DNA of 64,000 nt, taken from contig NW_027417703.1 in NCBI RefSeq assembly GCF_009905375.1, forward strand, positions 124,001 to 188,000, read 5' to 3'. The translations under genes and the position numbers were made by a program. This document shows, in pieces, positions 61,211-64,000 of this stretch (positions within the stretch are counted from its first letter, which is position 1; every line of letters starts with the position of its first letter). A model generated the notes under the pieces. It saw nothing but the letters and a program-made list of their open reading frames with translations, was not told the origin of the DNA and made no database searches. This DNA comes from Apium graveolens. Its lineage: Eukaryota; Streptophyta; Magnoliopsida; Apiales; Apiaceae.

Positions 61211-61965
61211 ATTATTTTTTTTGTTAATTATAAAGTAGATAATTAAACTATTTTGAAATATAAAATTTAAATATTTAATCTGGATGAAAGTGGATTTAAT
61301 TAAAATTTGTAGTTTTAAAAAAATTTAAAATTAATTGTTTGGAATTGTTTTTTAAATTGTTTACTATTTTTATTGTAATAAATCAGACAACGGTTTATTT
61401 GAACATTTTGTTATGCAACATGTTTTTAAATTTGGTAAGAAAGACAATTGTTTTAAGAATTTGATCATTGTCTGATATAGGTGGTATACAATATAGGTAA
61501 AACACTTGTCTATGAGGTATCATTTAGACAACACCTAATTTGTACATTGTGCGATTCAAGCTTAAATAACCAATAGAAAAAACACTTGTCTCATTTCCAC
61601 AACTGTTAAACTAGACGTTATCTCAATCATTTTCAGACAATGCATTCTAAAACTCGTTGTGCAAACTTACTCATTTGCACAACATCACTTTAGAAAGGAT
61701 TGTCTGTCTCCATCAACTAGACAATGGATTTTAAAGCGTTGTATTAATGCTAAAGCCTTCCCATTCGCACAACACCTTGATTTCGAAAACACTTGTCTGA
61801 TTTGTTTTACTAGACAACATTTTTTAATTGCTTGTAGTAATCAACGTCAGACAACACCAGTTTTTTGGTTGCAGAAAAACCGTTGTATGAAAAATTCGGG
61901 CAACACTTTTTTGGTCGAGTGTTGTCTGATCGGTGTTGTCTGATTGCATTTTTCTTGTAGTGGAA

Positions 61966-62535
61966 TGATGCTACACTAACTTTAGGAATGAAAAGTATGA
62001 TTACTGAAAAATATGTAGGAATATGGTGTTCTTAGTTTCTGGTGTTCTTAGTTTCTTATTTCTTATGTGTCATTTATGTTCCCCATTTAATGCTTCTTTT
62101 ACCTGAGAAACTATCTGCTAAATTTGCTAAAACTTAAGTTAAAAGATCATCTTAGATCATATTCTAAATTGAGAAGCTGTATTCAAGTATTACTAGTAGC
62201 AGTCTCAATAATTATTGATTGTTGCTTGCTAAAAAGGGTAACAAACTGGAATGCTTTGCTAAATCTTCTTTTCAAATTATTACCATTGATAAAAATTTAT
62301 TCTCAGAATCTCAGTTACTAAAATATTTTACATGATTCAGCTCTTAAATCAACAACGAAGAGAATTATATATCTAAACACGTAAACAGCTCCTGCATAGT
62401 AAACTTTATGAAATGAATTTTAATACAAGGATACGGAGGTAACACGTTTCCCTATTTCGTGACCCAAATTATAGGGCTTGGAACAGTTTGTAGTGTGACT
62501 AATATATACTGTTGTAATCTGTTGTATGTAATTAG
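61966..62535. other. Flank of the CACTA insertion, no gene recognised
   Basis: It continues the sequence interrupted at 52703. No coding segment was recognised before the TRRAP exons. Confidence 0.4.
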
Positions 62536-63547
62536 TTTGAATACAAAAGAGAAACTAAAGACTTTTCTAGAAATGAAGGGGGAACTTATCAACGGCCTTA
62601 ATTTGATTAACAGTACTAATATAGAGTACTTTCCTGCTGTAGACAAGGCGGAGATTTTCCATCTGAAAGGAAATTTCTTGGTGAGGATTTATGATTCTGA
62701 TGGGGCCAATACTGCATATTTAAATGCTATCAGTCTTTGTAAGAACTTGCCAAAAGGCTAGATTGGCTGGGGAAATTACTGTGATATGGTAGCAGTTTTC
62801 CAATTTCTTACTCAATGAATTCACTTGCTTTTAATATTTATATTTAATCTTTGTGTATTGGTGTATCCTTGTTTCAGGTTTACAAAAAATAACCTGACGA
62901 TATTTGGTTACAATATGTTGTTAGTTGTTTTCTTCAAGGTATAAAATATGGTATACCGAACTCCAGAAGCCATCTAGCCCGTGTTATCTACTTTCTCACT
63001 TTTGATACTCCGGATGAACCCGTGGGAAAAGCATTTAACAAGTACCTGGACCAAATACCACTCTCAGTCTGGCTTTATTGGATACCTCAGCTGCTAATAA
63101 CCTTGCAGAGGTGAGAAGTACTACATTGCAAGCTTGTTCTGCTGAAAATTGCTTTCTATTTCCCACATGTATAGCATGTTTTTCTGTTATTGCAAAATAT
63201 TTAACATGTTCTTCCTCTTAAACATGGTATATTCTAGCCTAACTACATATCTAAGTGTGGCCTCTTTTTTATAATGTTAGGCATTATTTTACTCGCTGCG
63301 CACATACTTGTTTAAGCTCCGTAAAACTATAGAGAATTTTGAAACTGGCCGATGAGACATGAGTCAACAAAAAGTACAGCTAAATGTTTCTTCTTATGGT
63401 CCTGTTATACTTTCAGATGACATCACTAGATTAGTAAGTCAATGTTATGGTCCTTTAGCCTCTGACAATCAGGTTCAGCAAGGAGATCGATCAACAGGAA
63501 TAGTTGAGTTTCCACATGGAACAATTACTGCAACTAGAACAAGCTAG
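62536..63547 (+). pseudogene. TRRAP/Tra1-like gene fragment (FAT region)
   Basis: Exon pieces with introns. 62536-62788 encodes NTKEKLKTFLEMKGELINGL, NLINSTNIEYFP, DKAEIFHLKGNFLVRIYDSD and GANTAYLNAISLCKNLPKG, with a stop where Trp is expected, then IGWGNYCDM. 62878 to about 63170 encodes DIWLQYVVSCFLQGIKYGIP, NSRSHLARVIYFLTFDTP, DEPVGKAFNKYLDQIP and LYWIPQLLITLQR, a TGA, then HCKLVLLKIAFYFP. 63281-63547 encodes ALFYSLRTYLFKLRK, a stop, then MSQQKVQLNVS and LASDNQVQQGDRS. This is the FAT region of Tra1/TRRAP, the large PIKK-like scaffold of SAGA and NuA4 acetyltransferase complexes. Several stops make it a pseudogene. The intact gene is many times longer. Confidence 0.88.
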
Positions 63548-63709
63548 CTTGTTCATGTTTACTGCTATGCTAATTACTGTAGGACGACACCGTGCAAATC
63601 TATATAAGAAAATCTGTTGAGATAACTTTATGAGTTAGGCGCTTGCTTATGGTGCGAGAATGGCTGAGCATCTAGGGATTTCATTCACAATTTTAAGGTG
63701 CTGGTAGTT

Positions 63710-64000
63710 TGTTAGATATATTTGATAATGTCATGGCTAAACCAAAGAGAACAAAGACTGTTCCTCAAACATCTCAGAAGAGGAGGAGGATCACCTTGAG
63801 AGATGACTCAGATTCTGAGGAACCGATTCCTTCTTCAGAACCTGTGGTACATGAAGCTGAGAAGGCAACTTCTCAGAAGGATTCTGCAATTGGGGGTTCT
63901 AGGCTTCTCAAGAGGCTTAGACGTATGACGGTTCCTGAAACTCCCAAGGAATCCAAATCAACAAGGAAGTACAAGAAACAGAGGGCACAAAGGCCAGTTT
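63710..64000 (+). mobile_element. Rearranged SIRE-like copy: LTR start fused to 3' ORF
   Basis: 63710-63740 matches the first 31 bp of the SIRE LTR (TGTTAGATATATTTGATAAT...). It then switches without a gap to sequence matching 41905-42160 of the 3' accessory ORF. The LTR-derived ATG at 63733 reads MAKPKRTKTVPQTSQKRRR and stays open to the window end (SRLLKRLRRMTVPETPKES). In the complete copy this region carries a 1-nt deletion, so the frame here is closer to the ancestral one. The rest of the element lies beyond the window. Confidence 0.85.

Larger units (their letters stand above)
52704..61962. mobile_element. Complete non-autonomous CACTA element, 9.26 kb
   Basis: Starts CACTACAAGGAAAA and ends TTTTTCTTGTAGTG with a 3-bp target duplication GAA (52701-52703 and 61963-61965). 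Left subterminal repeats at 52704-53330 and right ones at 58600-61950 use ACAACGG / CCGTTGT motifs. Cargo from left to right: BiP piece, an unidentified coding-like piece, ABCG exons, SRK exons and another unidentified piece (all minus strand), a satellite array and a 767-bp tandem array. No transposase frame is visible. The minus-strand gene pieces share one orientation and lie downstream (minus) of a CT-rich block at 56590-56790 that may be a captured promoter or 5' leader. Confidence 0.92.

Overview
This is a stretch of a eudicot plant nuclear genome. It is AT-rich and intron-containing, with plant-type Ty1/copia (SIRE-like) and Ty3/gypsy (chromovirus-like) elements and CACTA, Harbinger and long-inverted-repeat DNA transposons. 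The style of the SIRE polyprotein suggests an asterid, perhaps Apiaceae; that is an impression, not a demonstrated assignment. I see no intact host gene, rRNA, tRNA or CRISPR array. The window is a nested transposon landscape in which many host-gene pieces are embedded as pseudogene fragments.

Layout. 1-2665: tail of a long-inverted-repeat element, a 160-177 bp satellite array, and the right end of a CACTA transposon inserted in a captured linker-histone (H15) exon (2666-3040). 3041-14570: a decayed minus-strand Ty3/gypsy element (LTR 3669-7017, pol remnant 7018-8689, protease and gag 13801-14340). It is split by a complete 5.1-kb CACTA element (8690-13800, TSD TTT) carrying pieces of an ER BiP/HSP70 gene and a GDSL esterase gene. 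14571-21433: tandem copies of a ~2.4-2.5 kb long-inverted-repeat unit carrying the same histone H15 fragment. 21434-30198: two fragments of one minus-strand copia family, an organellar-type HSP90 pseudogene fragment cut at a CACTA terminus, and a third, decayed copia element. 30199-47100: a second gypsy LTR split by a 13.07-kb SIRE-like copia element (32340-45409, TSD TTATA) with two LTRs, a gag-pol frame broken only by stops, and a long extra 3' coding block. 48364-49770: a 1.4-kb short non-autonomous LTR retrotransposon (TSD AACAC). 50099-52250: a Harbinger-type element with an ORF1 (Myb/NAM-associated) pseudogene. 52416-52518: a 4CL-like exon. 52704-61962: a complete 9.26-kb CACTA element (TSD GAA) carrying minus-strand pieces of a G-type lectin receptor kinase, a PDR-type ABCG transporter and BiP, then the same satellite as at the window start and a 767-bp tandem array. 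62536-63547: TRRAP/Tra1 pseudogene exons. 63710-64000: a deleted SIRE copy in which the LTR start is fused in frame to the 3' ORF.

The most interesting theme is repeated capture of host-gene exons by several transposon families: linker histone in at least three copies, BiP in two different CACTA elements, and GDSL, SRK and ABCG pieces, with HSP90, 4CL and TRRAP pieces nearby whose carrier is unknown. A second theme is a nucleosome-length satellite tied to CACTA right ends. All gene names come from recognising translated motifs by eye; no database search was run.
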